Source of the DNA: Adiantum capillus-veneris
Taxonomy: Eukaryota; Streptophyta; Polypodiopsida; Polypodiales; Pteridaceae
NCBI GenBank assembly: GCA_014529385.2
Contig: CM043962.1
Coordinates: 86,148,680 to 86,212,679 of the forward strand
Length of the DNA: 64,000 nt
Reading direction: 5' to 3'
Shown: piece after piece, positions 1-8,711 of the stretch
Position numbering within the stretch: position 1 is the stretch's first letter
How the letters are laid out: each line of letters opens with the position of its first letter
The notes under the pieces: model-generated
The model's input: only the letters and a program-made list of their open reading frames with translations
Told to the model about the DNA's origin: nothing
The model's database searches: none
Position numbers and translations under genes: made by a program

Positions 1-1173
1 AGTGGTTTCCATATTTCTCAGGTATATGTGATCGTAGCCCCAATCCTGGACGATTTTCAACTGTCTCATGAATGGTCTTCCTAGTATGATATCATAGTTA
101 TTCTCCTTGCCAAAATCGACAATAGCAAAAGTATGTTCGTATTCAATGCCGCAAGAAGTTACTATGACTTTCTCTAATAACCCCATAGGTTTCTCCATGT
201 GTCCATCTGCTAATTGGAGTTTCAACCTAGTCTTCCTTATTGCTGGTTTCCCCCATTTTTTCCAGATTTCTTTTGTAGCAATGGCTACCCCAGCTCTGCT
301 GTCTAGTATTGCCATCGTGTTCACGCCTTGGAATTCAACTGGTAAGGTTGTATTCCCCTCTTCACCTTCGCAATACTCTCCGACCTTGTTTAAGGGTACA
401 GGCTTAGCGTTCTTTTGTGGTTTGCTCAGCTCTTGTATACCCTCTTGCAGTCTCGATGTTGGGTCTTTTATCCCAAATTTCTCCAAGCATTTTCCTACAG
501 TGGTCCACATATGTGGTCTTAGCCTCAAAAGCTCAGCTAGAGTGATAGTGCATGTCACTGGTGTTGACAAGATCTCTATCAATCCTTGCGAGTCCATGAC
601 TTTTTCTGATGAGATTCTTCGTGAGGGAAGTGCTCTAATCTCGGATTTTGCTTCATACTCTCCTAAGTATGAAGGTAAGGTATTCAGTGAATGAGGTTTG
701 CTCTCCATTGTTCTAACAGAGCCCCCATCTCCCCAGTAAGATTGCAGATCCAAGTCCACTTGAGATCCTGCCTCAAATTCCACTATGGGAGGATTCCTGA
801 TGTCCTTTTCCCAATTTGTCTGATTAGCTTGGCAACTTAGCTCGTTTGCAAAGTTTGCCTCTCTCACTTGTTTCCAAAATTCATTGTAATCCTCATCTCT
901 TCCGTAAGACCTCTGTATGACTGGATGAAAACTCTCTATCTCCTGATCGGTTGTGTTCAATACTATGCGGTCATCCTTGTGTGTATCTTCAGGCTTTTGT
1001 GCACTGGGAGTCTTTTCAGCTACCCGTGAAATGATAGTCTCTTGCTGAATTGGGTTTTCCGTTCCACAATTCATTGTTTCTCTTGGTGGTTCTAATAACG
1101 CTTGTGCAGTCTCGATCATTCTCTGGCACATTTCAAGTCTCTGCTTTTCCAATTCCGCGTTTGGGTATGTCAT
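1..1173 (-). CDS. Protease (start of pol) of element C, partial
   Basis: The frame begins with ATG at 1173 directly after the gag TAG, in the same frame, and stays open for all 391 codons to the window edge. Residues ~1-270 are a linker without a recognised domain. An aspartic (retropepsin) fold follows: ILDSRAGVAIA near residue 288 is the active-site loop and YDIILGRPFM near residue 360 is the second conserved strand. The usual loop is D-S/T-G-A; here Gly is replaced by Arg (DSRAG), which may lower or abolish activity. Made by readthrough it would be a gag-pro fusion; made by reinitiation it would be separate. RT and the rest of pol lie outside the window. Confidence 0.8.
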   Translation of the reverse strand, partial: MTYPNAELEKQRLEMCQRMIETAQALLEPPRETMNCGTENPIQQETIISRVAEKTPSAQKPEDTHKDDRIVLNTTDQEIESFHPVIQRSYGRDEDYNEFWKQVREANFANELSCQANQTNWEKDIRNPPIVEFEAGSQVDLDLQSYWGDGGSVRTMESKPHSLNTLPSYLGEYEAKSEIRALPSRRISSEKVMDSQGLIEILSTPVTCTITLAELLRLRPHMWTTVGKCLEKFGIKDPTSRLQEGIQELSKPQKNAKPVPLNKVGEYCEGEEGNTTLPVEFQGVNTMAILDSRAGVAIATKEIWKKWGKPAIRKTRLKLQLADGHMEKPMGLLEKVIVTSCGIEYEHTFAIVDFGKENNYDIILGRPFMRQLKIVQDWGYDHIYLRNMETT

Positions 1174-3663
1174 CTACCTCTGTTCTTGTGTTTGGTTGGT
1201 CTTTAACCTAGCTTCGTAAGCTCTCATCAGTGCGTCCAATGGTTCATGTACTTTGTCGACTAGCACTGATCCCCCTGAGCTTAAGCTCGTTGTCTCTTTG
1301 ATACTCTTTTGTTTCGTTCTTTCCGGGCTCATCTCTCGTTTCCCGTTTTGACTCTCAAGTTTTTCTAATCTATCTTTAGTTTGCTTTAGTTCCTCAGCTA
1401 GAATAGCGTCTTCACGTTCTTTTCTCAACTTCATGCGTGCTTTTCTAGCTTTCCATGTGTTTCTCTGACTCCGTGGTCCTTGACTAACCACTTCAGTCGC
1501 TAACTTTCCATTCTCAGGTTCTCTAGTGGTTTTCTTAGCTTGAGCTCTAGTAACAACTTGCGTTGGTATCAGAGTTTCATTTTTGGACCCACTGCTGGTA
1601 GGAATAGTTTCTAGCATATTCAATGTCGTCTTTTGCACTTTGTTTGGATTCTTTGAACAATCCTCAATGAAGTGAGTAACCCCACACTCAGTGCAATAAG
1701 CGTTAATTCTAATGATTTCCGTATGTGGACAAACATTCATCAGATGGTCACCTCCACACTTGTAACAGGGTCCTAGTGCTGGTCTTGGTCCCACTTGATT
1801 CGTCCTTTGTGGATAGGATGGTCTTTGTCCTGTTAACCCTCCATGAGCTATGAACATCAATGTTCTTGCGTCCAAATTGTATCTCTCTTCATCAGAAGCA
1901 CTTGTAACTGTTGGTATTCCAACATTCCCAATCATGCCCCATGGTTCTGGTTGTCTGGGTTCTGTATCCGCTGACACCTCTCCATAAACTGTACAGTTAT
2001 CCACTAAGTACAATGCTGCTCTCGTTACTTGCTCGAAACTTGTACACGCTTTCAAGTGCAAGTCCTTCTTGAGAGTGTCGTTTCTCAATCCTTCAATAAA
2101 GAGAACAGATAGTCTGTCATCTTGTGGTCGTTCACGTACTGGACATCTCTCAATGTATTGTTTGAAGCGAAGTGAAGCTTCCTTCACTTTTTCGTGTTCT
2201 CTCTGTTTAAAAGCATATATTTGTGAGACCGTATTGTGCTTAATCCCTCGTTTTGAGAATTCCTCAGCAAACTCTCTTAGCAAATGGTCAATGTCATGGA
2301 ATCCCCCTATGTTCAGTGGTTGAAACCATGTCAATGCCGTACCTTCTAGAGTAAGACCAAATCCCTCGTATTGTGTATGGAAATCTGTTATCTGCTCAGC
2401 TCTTAAGACTTGCTTAAAGAGTGACACATGTGCATACAGATCTCCTGAACCACCATACTTCTTTGGCATACACTTGGCTACTTGAGATGGTCTCATACGT
2501 CTATGGTCTGCTACCAATCTCATTGCTCCTGTGTCTCGGCTAAATCTTTCTCTAGCATCATGGACTTCATGGGTTACCCTTGTCGGTTCCCCTGCCCTGA
2601 ATCTACTACTAGGAGGTAAATGTGATGGTTCCGCTTCGAACCTTGGACCTGGAGTGGTATATGTGGGGATTGGAACTGCACTACCTCGATTCGTATCCAT
2701 TGACTCTCTGGAATGTAATGATCCCATTGGTCCGGGCTTCGAGTACTGAGGTTGACTGAAAGAGTCAGCAGCCTGAGTTCTTTGTCCTCCTGTTGTCATT
2801 GGGTTTTGCACTCCATTTGTTGGTGCTGGTCTTTGTGAGCTAGAAGTAACATAATACTGATGTAGTGGTCCCCCAAAGTATGTATATCCTTTTAATTCTT
2901 TCTTGCCCATTGTTGAGTATTGCCTCCCATACTTGTCGTAAGCGGCAATTCTCACTTCCGATCCCTCTGTGTAGGTAAAGACATAAAGTCTTTTTTGGTC
3001 TGTCAACTCTCCAGTGTAGGGTTCTTCACATCTATAATAGAGATCTTGCTCCCCATTATTATATTTGTATAGCCCCACATAGATGTTATCAGTGTTGATC
3101 CTTGTAGTTTCATTCTCTCTTCTTAACCTCGCATCAGGGAAGTTCATTATTGGTGCTTTCTCCTCAAGTTCTTCATCTACTTTGGCTTTGGTGCCCATCA
3201 ATCCCCACTTGTCCACAATGTTAGGGTTTAAGACTACCAAGTACATGGTACCCTCGTCATCTAGATATCTATCTCCGCTATAGCTCACAGGCACGAAGTC
3301 CTTGAACTCACTAGGTCTATCTCCTATCTTTACACAATAGCGGTCCATTCCATCTTTGTAGATCTTGGCACCTTGCTCATTGTCGTACTGGTATTTTATG
3401 AACAATAGCTTCATTGTGGCGGAAGGGTTTGATGATCCTGCTGCCATATTTTCTCTGTTGTTCAGGTTCAAGTGTTCCAAGTGTTCGGTGAAAATCTCGT
3501 AAGATCTCTTCGAAGAAGTATCAGAAACACTTCCTTCAAAGATCGGCTCTAATGGTTGCACCCAACTTTGGTTTACACTTCCCTCGGTTAATATGACACT
3601 TGCTTGTTCCCCTTGTTTTGGTTGGTTATTCTGGAGATTCCTGCCCGATCTCAAATTCATCAA
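1174..3663 (-). CDS. gag: Gag polyprotein of element C
   Basis: 829 residues from ATG at 3663 to TAG at 1174-1176. Residues ~80-275 form a domain I do not recognise, rich in Tyr, Asp and Gly, ahead of the normal gag region. Residues ~395-545 are the retrotransposon gag (capsid) domain, with the ALTWFQPL segment and the FKQREHEKVKEASLRFKQY segment. Two zinc knuckles follow near residues 632 and 657, both with spacing C-x2-C-x3-H-x4-C, one residue tighter than the usual CCHC box. The C-terminus is basic with a likely coiled coil (~745-790). Gag packages element RNA into cytoplasmic particles. The stop codon is followed directly by an in-frame ATG opening the protease frame. Confidence 0.88.
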   Translation of the reverse strand: MMNLRSGRNLQNNQPKQGEQASVILTEGSVNQSWVQPLEPIFEGSVSDTSSKRSYEIFTEHLEHLNLNNRENMAAGSSNPSATMKLLFIKYQYDNEQGAKIYKDGMDRYCVKIGDRPSEFKDFVPVSYSGDRYLDDEGTMYLVVLNPNIVDKWGLMGTKAKVDEELEEKAPIMNFPDARLRRENETTRINTDNIYVGLYKYNNGEQDLYYRCEEPYTGELTDQKRLYVFTYTEGSEVRIAAYDKYGRQYSTMGKKELKGYTYFGGPLHQYYVTSSSQRPAPTNGVQNPMTTGGQRTQAADSFSQPQYSKPGPMGSLHSRESMDTNRGSAVPIPTYTTPGPRFEAEPSHLPPSSRFRAGEPTRVTHEVHDARERFSRDTGAMRLVADHRRMRPSQVAKCMPKKYGGSGDLYAHVSLFKQVLRAEQITDFHTQYEGFGLTLEGTALTWFQPLNIGGFHDIDHLLREFAEEFSKRGIKHNTVSQIYAFKQREHEKVKEASLRFKQYIERCPVRERPQDDRLSVLFIEGLRNDTLKKDLHLKACTSFEQVTRAALYLVDNCTVYGEVSADTEPRQPEPWGMIGNVGIPTVTSASDEERYNLDARTLMFIAHGGLTGQRPSYPQRTNQVGPRPALGPCYKCGGDHLMNVCPHTEIIRINAYCTECGVTHFIEDCSKNPNKVQKTTLNMLETIPTSSGSKNETLIPTQVVTRAQAKKTTREPENGKLATEVVSQGPRSQRNTWKARKARMKLRKEREDAILAEELKQTKDRLEKLESQNGKREMSPERTKQKSIKETTSLSSGGSVLVDKVHEPLDALMRAYEARLKTNQTQEQR

Positions 3664-5064
3664 TTCCCCTAAAGGACTTTAACTTTTCCGTCTCGGCAAT
3701 TTGTTTTCCCAAGTTTTTGTGGTCAGAATTGATCCAAACTGATTGATACTTGGTCAATTGTTTAATCTTGTCAGTTGGACAACTTCTGTTTCATCAAGTG
3801 AGAATTTTGTTGCAGTTATGCTGAAAAAGACATTATACGCGTATGATGTCTTTTTTCACAGATTTGGACTATTTTGGTTATGCTCACTCTCAGTAGCCCC
3901 CTTATGCTCTGTCCACTCACAAAATTCAGTTTGAACTCTGTTTAAGCAAGTCATGGTTGATTTAGGCTTTTCTTGGCAATTTTCCGCTTTTGACTTGTTT
4001 TGGGTCAATTGTGATCCAAATGGGATAAAACTTGAAATATAACCCCTAGACAGCTATTACAATGGATCTGTGTTGGCAAAGTATCAAAATATGTCCAAAA
4101 TTAGGTCAAAGACATCATACGCGTATGATGTCTTTTTCATCAATTTGGGTCAAGACTTGATATTTATGCTTTCTACAGTGTTTGTAACAATCTTGTCAGG
4201 TCAGATATCAAAAATAAGCAGTGGATGTGCTAAAAGACATTATACGCGTATGATGTCTTTTGTCCCAGATTTTCACTATTCTTGGTTTTAAGCCTTCTCC
4301 AATGTTTATAATTGAGTTTCAAGTGTTTTTGTCAGGTTTGAATGTAAAAACAAGATCTGAATCCAAAATTTCCTATTCTTTGCGTTTCTTGGGCTCCGAC
4401 TTGTCTTTTTGGGTTTCTTTGAGTGTTAATGCTCTTGTTTTAAGTTGAAATTAGGGTATAACCCCCCTTTTGAACACTCTGGTAAAGTCAAAATTTCTGT
4501 TTTGGTCTCTGTTTGGTCATTTAGACATCATACGCGTATGATGTCTAAAGTTGCAGATTTCTAGTTTTTTGGCACAGAATCCTTCCTAAAGCTTTCTCAA
4601 GTGCTCAGCAGCTCCCAGATACACAGAAAATTTCTCTGACTTTTGTTTATTGCAAGTTTCACTACTAACTCGACGGTTTAGTGATCTAACATGCAATCAA
4701 CCATATCAAGCAAATACTCCAATGAGTACTAGCTCCAAATCAGGATCAAATGAAGTCCTACCTAAGCTATTCCTAATCATAAAATGGGTTTGGTAATTGT
4801 GATTTTAAAGAGATCCACTGTCACTCACGGACTAGCAAATTCTTCTTCTATCAACAACTACTCAACACCAACAAAAGAACAAACAAATCTAAGCTAAACT
4901 AAAAATACTGTCAACACAGAAGACCCAGGAATACCCCACTTCCTAGTATCTCTCGAGATCTTCGGAGTCCACCACTCCTAGATCTTTTCTAACTAAAGTA
5001 TACAAAGTAGTTTATACGACTCACCTCGTAGGATTAGTCTAAGGTCACCTACTTAGGGCTCTCG
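3664..5064 (-). promoter_or_regulatory. 1.4-kb untranslated leader of element C with four palindromes
   Basis: This stretch lies between primer site and gag ATG and has no long ORF. It holds four near-identical palindromes with core CATACGCGTATG or its one-base variant, at 3824-3855, 4108-4135, 4232-4261 and 4520-4549. The last is a perfect 30-base palindrome. The 3824 and 4232 copies carry one T for C in the left arm, which would still pair as G-U in RNA. Flanks differ between copies (AAAA/TTTT versus TTTA/TAAA) but stay complementary, so pairing has been kept while sequence changed. Retroelement leaders carry dimerisation and packaging signals; that role here is inference. Confidence 0.7.
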
Positions 5065-5082
5065 TCTCCGGCAATGGCGCCA
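5065..5082 (-). other. Primer-binding site, tRNA-Asp type
   Basis: Minus strand reads TGGCGCCATTGCCGGAGA, matching the 3' end of plant tRNA-Asp (TGGCGCCGTTGCCGGGGA) with two mismatches. It lies two bases inside the LTR end. Confidence 0.8.
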
Positions 5083-5708
5083 AATGTTAAGGCGGTTACG
5101 CCGCTAGCGGAAGCTAAATAGCGAGAACTCAACCAACAACAGAATTTGTCAGACGAGGACGGAGCTTGACCCGCAGGCGCATGGAAACAACTAGGTGGGT
5201 GTCAAATCACCTACTCGACCTTCTAATGACAATCACTACTAAGGAAATCAAATCTAAGTTCTAAAATACGCAAGTGACTGAAATCCGTACTACGAACGAA
5301 TGCTATACGAAACAAGATCTAGAATCATTGAATCGATCTCAAACTCAAGGGGAAGTCTATACACTAGGTAAGAACAACACCCTAAAGACTTGAACTCCAA
5401 AATCAACCTATAACCACTCCGTGCGGTAAACGCGTATGAAGACAGGCCGAAAAATACAGGTGATCGAAACTTGACCCCGATGGTACTAATGTGTAGCTCT
5501 ACTCGTTGTGGTTCTATAGATATGCTGCACGCTCCATTCCGACACACGAGTTGGAAGAAAACTCACACCGAAGCTCGTAGGAACTTACCACACATAGAAG
5601 CCGATAGCGCGCACTCTTGGTATCTGTGCGTAGCTCTCGCCGTTGCTAACACAATGGCGGTGTCGCTTCTCCAATGGCGGCTCCGTAGCTCGCGTAGCAA
5701 GGAGATAA

Positions 5709-5710
<2 letters not shown>

Positions 5711-5745
<35 letters not shown>
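5711..5745. repeat. (CT)n microsatellite in LTR
   Basis: Uninterrupted CT dinucleotide run within the transcribed part of the LTR. Confidence 0.95.
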
Positions 5746-5747
<2 letters not shown>

Positions 5748-5818
5748 ACACAGTCACGGCGCTCAAAAACTCACTTTGATTAATAATCTGAATCTCCTTT
5801 AGGTTACAAAAACTTTGG

Positions 5819-5826
5819 CTTATATA
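5819..5826 (-). promoter_or_regulatory. TATA box of element C LTR
   Basis: TATATAAG on the minus strand, mid-LTR, pointing towards the leader and gag. Transcription would start near 5790. Confidence 0.5.
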
Positions 5827-6096
5827 CCTCAGCCTTGGAGGTGAGAACATCTCTAACTAATTACATCAGCAAGTGAAATTACTTCGGGATTACAAGCTGG
5901 AAACCCAATTGAGTCCCGTTACTTAATGAATGGCTCAAATCAAAATTAATGTCGGAAAGACATTTATTACAATCAATGGTTACAAAATGATGAGTGTGAG
6001 CAAAAATGTGGGTGTGATCCTCTGCTGGCTCAACAACAAGTATGCTTTTAACTCCATCTGATTGTAGTATAATACCTGCAAAGTACCATACGGTAT

Positions 6097-6520
6097 GATT
6101 TTTCATACCGGTAGGATTATATCATATTCTGTAAGGGTAGATGACAATACCGGTAGGATGTTATCATACCGGTAGGATTATACCCTACCAGTATGATTAC
6201 ATCCTACCGGTATGATTATATCCTACCGGTATGATTACATCTTACCGGTAGGATTTAGGATATAATCCTACCGGTATGATAACATCCTACCGGTATGGTT
6301 ACATCCGACCGGTATGGTTATATCCGACCGGTATGATAAAATCCAACCGGTTTGATGTTATGCTTCCGGAATAATGTTATCCTACCGGTATGATGTTATA
6401 CTATCGAGTATAATAACATCATACCGGTGGGATAACATCATACCGGAAGGATGTAATCATACCGGTATGATAACATCATTATACCGATTTTCAAGCATTC
6501 ATACCGATTTTATACCTGTT
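6097..6520. repeat. ACCGGT-centred tandem array in LTR U3
   Basis: About 20 degenerate units of roughly 18-19 bp, consensus near ATCCTACCGGTATGATTA. More than a dozen keep the palindromic ACCGGT core. Many units also read as short inverted repeats (ATCATACCGGTAGGAT). In element orientation the array sits upstream of the TATA box, where LTR enhancers usually lie. Confidence 0.85.
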
Positions 6521-6556
6521 TGACATTGTCTGATAACAGAGGTCTCTTGCCTACAG

Positions 6557-7440
6557 GAAGAATTATCCAAATGCTTGGAGCGTGAGGAAACCTTTGGTCT
6601 CTATGTCACGTTTGTGACAGACATGATTAGTCAACCAATGCTACCTGAAACCATAGTCTTGCCTGCATGAGTTTCAGCTCCTGGACATAGTGTGTTCTCA
6701 TTGATGTGTGCAATGCTGTGGTGTAAAAATTAATGACCCACAATCGCTGAAGCCATGTTGTTCTATTGCCTTGTTCACATGCATACCATGCATTCTGCTA
6801 TGCTCACTTGGCTAAGAAAGGAAAGTGCATGCTTAAGGATTGCCCCGGAGTTATTTCTGCAGAAGACCAATCCCTTCTAAAGAAGAAGCCAGTTGAACCA
6901 TGCCCAAAAACAGGTGAGAAAATTGTTTCAATGGGTAATCAGGTGGTTGATTTTTGTCTTCTCTGATGTTTTTTCAGAGTCAAGCTGCTTCACAAAACTT
7001 TGAGGTAAAGAAGCAGAGTACGACTGGTGCTGAAGGGAAAACCCAGAATGAGGAAGACGATGTGTTGCTAGACACTGGCATGCGGGTGACAAGATCAAAG
7101 ACCCCGAGAAAACAAGGCCAACGTGGCAAGAGTAAGTTTTTTCATTGATTATGGCTCTAATAAGTGATCTTTTGCTGCACAGCTTTCTAAAGCTGATGGT
7201 TGTGTAGATGTCAGGCTGGAGGGAAGTCCCGAGGAGACCCTTGCTCAGCATATAAGAAAGGCAAAAAGAAAAAAAATCGAGAAGATTGGAGATGAGAAGC
7301 CTGAAATGGAGCAAAAAAGCAAGGAAGAGGAAGAGACCCAGGGGCAGCCAGAAGAGGAGATGGACATAGAAGACACTAAGGAGATGCAGAATACCGGCAC
7401 AAGTTCTGACCCTAAACCCAGAGCTTGCAAAAGATTATAG
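6557..7440 (+). pseudogene. Cysteine-rich zinc-finger gene remnant (3' exons)
   Basis: Three coding blocks: 6557-6913, 6978-7131 and 7208-7440 (TAG). Junctions show ACAG/GTGAGA, TTTTTTCAG, A/GTAAGT and TGTGTAG. Block 1 encodes Cys/His pairs resembling a RING or related finger, ending LLPCSHAYHAFCYAHLAKKG and a CMLKDC pair. Block 2 has the basic stretch TRSKTPRKQGQRGK. Block 3 is a charged Lys/Glu-rich tail ending PRACKRL. Block 1 is damaged: the frame changes near 6670 and again near 6755, a TGA lies near 6709, and block 1 does not join block 2 in frame. The 5' part is missing where element C begins, so C may have cut it. Function unknown. Confidence 0.6.
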
Positions 7441-7631
7441 TTTGCCCCCCCTATGTTTCTTTTTATGTAACCACTTCTGAAATTAATATAACTTTCTTTC
7501 CCATTCGACGTCTCTTTCATCTTGTGCCTAATTTTTGAACATTGTGTATTTTTATTGTATGATTTCAATCTATAGATATGTCCTAATTGCATATTTAAAT
7601 TTGAGTCTTGTGTAATTTTGCATCTGTAGAT

Positions 7632-8468
7632 ATGTTTTCAGTTGAAGAATGGCGCCTTGCAGATAGGTTCAGGGCTGACAAGCAGAATGGCAGGGTTGAC
7701 ATTCGTGCAATATGGAATTGCGTGTTGTCTCCTGCAGTGCTCGTGTTTCCTCTATGGTATAGACTAATTAAAAGAATCCCATTGATATGGCCAAGGCCAC
7801 CACCTCCGTTGAGCGTCCAGCGTAGGGTTCTCATTTTGGACCTTAATGGATTACTGCTCAAGAAATTTGATGAAAAATATGGTGAAGAATTGCCCTACTG
7901 GCCAGAAATGCGGTATGTTGTTGAAGGAGATACACAGTTTTGGGTAAGGCCCGATGCAGAAGTGTTTCTGAATTTTTGTTTCAGATGGTTCGAAGTGTGG
8001 ATATGGAGCTGCTGCGAGTTTGAGAAGCTCAAACGCACGCTAGCGACAGTGTTCCCTGACCACCACAAAAGATTCAATAGAGTGGTAAGTCAGGTGCAGT
8101 GCACAAGGGCCCCTTTTAAATTGTGCGCGACAGATAAACCGGTGTTCCACAAGAATCTCGAAAATTTTCTTGACCTACCACCTGACACACTTATCTTTGA
8201 TGATTCTGGATATAAGCTAATGTTTAATCCATTGGGGTCATTTCTTGTTTTTCCCAAGCTAGAAAAGCAGACTAAAGAAGTGCGCGCCTGTTTTCTGTCA
8301 ACCACTGTCATAAACTGGCTGGCACACTGGTTGTACTCTAAGGACAGAATTGAGTATACAAAGAGGACTGTAATTGTGCAGACGGACAACATGACGACAC
8401 CTATATGCGTCGTTTTTATTGGAAATGGCGGATTGACTTTTTCAAGAAGAAGGAAACAGATTTTTTAA
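7632..8468 (+). CDS. FCP1-homology (HAD-like phosphatase) domain protein
   Basis: 278 residues from ATG at 7632 to TAA. A possible splice acceptor (GCATCTGTAG) lies just before the ATG, so the true 5' end may be in an upstream exon. The FCP1/NIF fold starts with ILDLNGLLL (residues ~70-78). Then come a WVRPDAEVFL segment, WIWSC (the usual second motif is W-T/S-x-S/A), KPVFHKNLENFL, and the acidic third motif LIFDDSGYK near residue 190. Members with D-x-D-x-T dephosphorylate Ser/Thr, for example on the RNA polymerase II tail. Here the second Asp is Asn (DLNG), so catalysis is doubtful. The last ~45 residues look unrelated to the fold. It may be a gene or a decaying copy. Confidence 0.65.
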   Translation: MFSVEEWRLADRFRADKQNGRVDIRAIWNCVLSPAVLVFPLWYRLIKRIPLIWPRPPPPLSVQRRVLILDLNGLLLKKFDEKYGEELPYWPEMRYVVEGDTQFWVRPDAEVFLNFCFRWFEVWIWSCCEFEKLKRTLATVFPDHHKRFNRVVSQVQCTRAPFKLCATDKPVFHKNLENFLDLPPDTLIFDDSGYKLMFNPLGSFLVFPKLEKQTKEVRACFLSTTVINWLAHWLYSKDRIEYTKRTVIVQTDNMTTPICVVFIGNGGLTFSRRRKQIF

Positions 8469-8659
8469 ATTAAAAAAAAGCTTCATAAAGTCTGTGAAGT
8501 GGGCGACTTTTGTCGATGTATTTTTTTTTCGATGGATGTAAATGGAGAATTACTCAGCCTTCTTGTCAATCAATGTAACAGAATTCATGTATAATACACT
8601 TACAAGCAAGTTGCACGGAAATACGTTGTATTCTATATTTGAAGTATCTTGCAAAGAAA

Positions 8660-8661
<2 letters not shown>

Positions 8662-8704
<43 letters not shown>

Positions 8705-8711
8705 AGAGGGA
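8662..8711. repeat. (GA)n microsatellite
   Basis: GA dinucleotide run, degrading to GGGA units at its right end, between the FCP1-like gene and the transposase-like pseudogene. Confidence 0.95.

Larger units (their letters stand above)
1..6538 (-). mobile_element. Ty3/gypsy LTR retrotransposon C, 5' part, runs off left edge
   Basis: Read on the minus strand the order is LTR (5085-6538), tRNA-Asp primer-binding site (5065-5082), long leader (3664-5064), gag (1174-3663), then protease to the window edge. RT, RNase H, integrase and the 3' LTR must lie beyond base 1. A tRNA-Asp primer with the order gag-pro is the habit of the plant Tat/Athila branch of Ty3/gypsy, so that branch is my best guess. 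No frameshift interrupts the 3.66 kb of coding sequence, unlike every other retroelement in this window, so this copy looks younger or better kept. Confidence 0.85.
5085..6538 (-). repeat. 5' LTR of gypsy element C (outer end inferred)
   Basis: The inner end is fixed by the primer site: TGTTA begins at 5085, two bases from it. The outer end at 6538 is inferred from the mirror ending TAACA and because split coding sequence begins just after it (6557). That gives 1454 bp with TGTTA...TAACA ends. In element orientation U3 holds the ACCGGT array (6097-6520), then a TATA box (5819-5826), then about 0.7 kb of R-U5 with a CT/GA run. The partner LTR is outside the window, so the outer boundary cannot be checked here. 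Confidence 0.55.

Noticed and set aside
607-632. CTGATGAGATT as a hammerhead core
   Set aside because: It lies in the protease coding strand and has no GAAA partner or pairing stems.
107-694. Plus-strand open frame of 195 codons
   Set aside because: It is antisense to the protease frame, which has clear retropepsin motifs and runs far longer.
6557-8468. Zinc-finger remnant and FCP1-like ORF as one fusion gene
   Set aside because: The zinc-finger frame ends at a proper stop (7438) followed by AT-rich, untranslated-looking sequence, and the FCP1 frame has its own ATG; a joint transcript cannot be excluded but is not supported.
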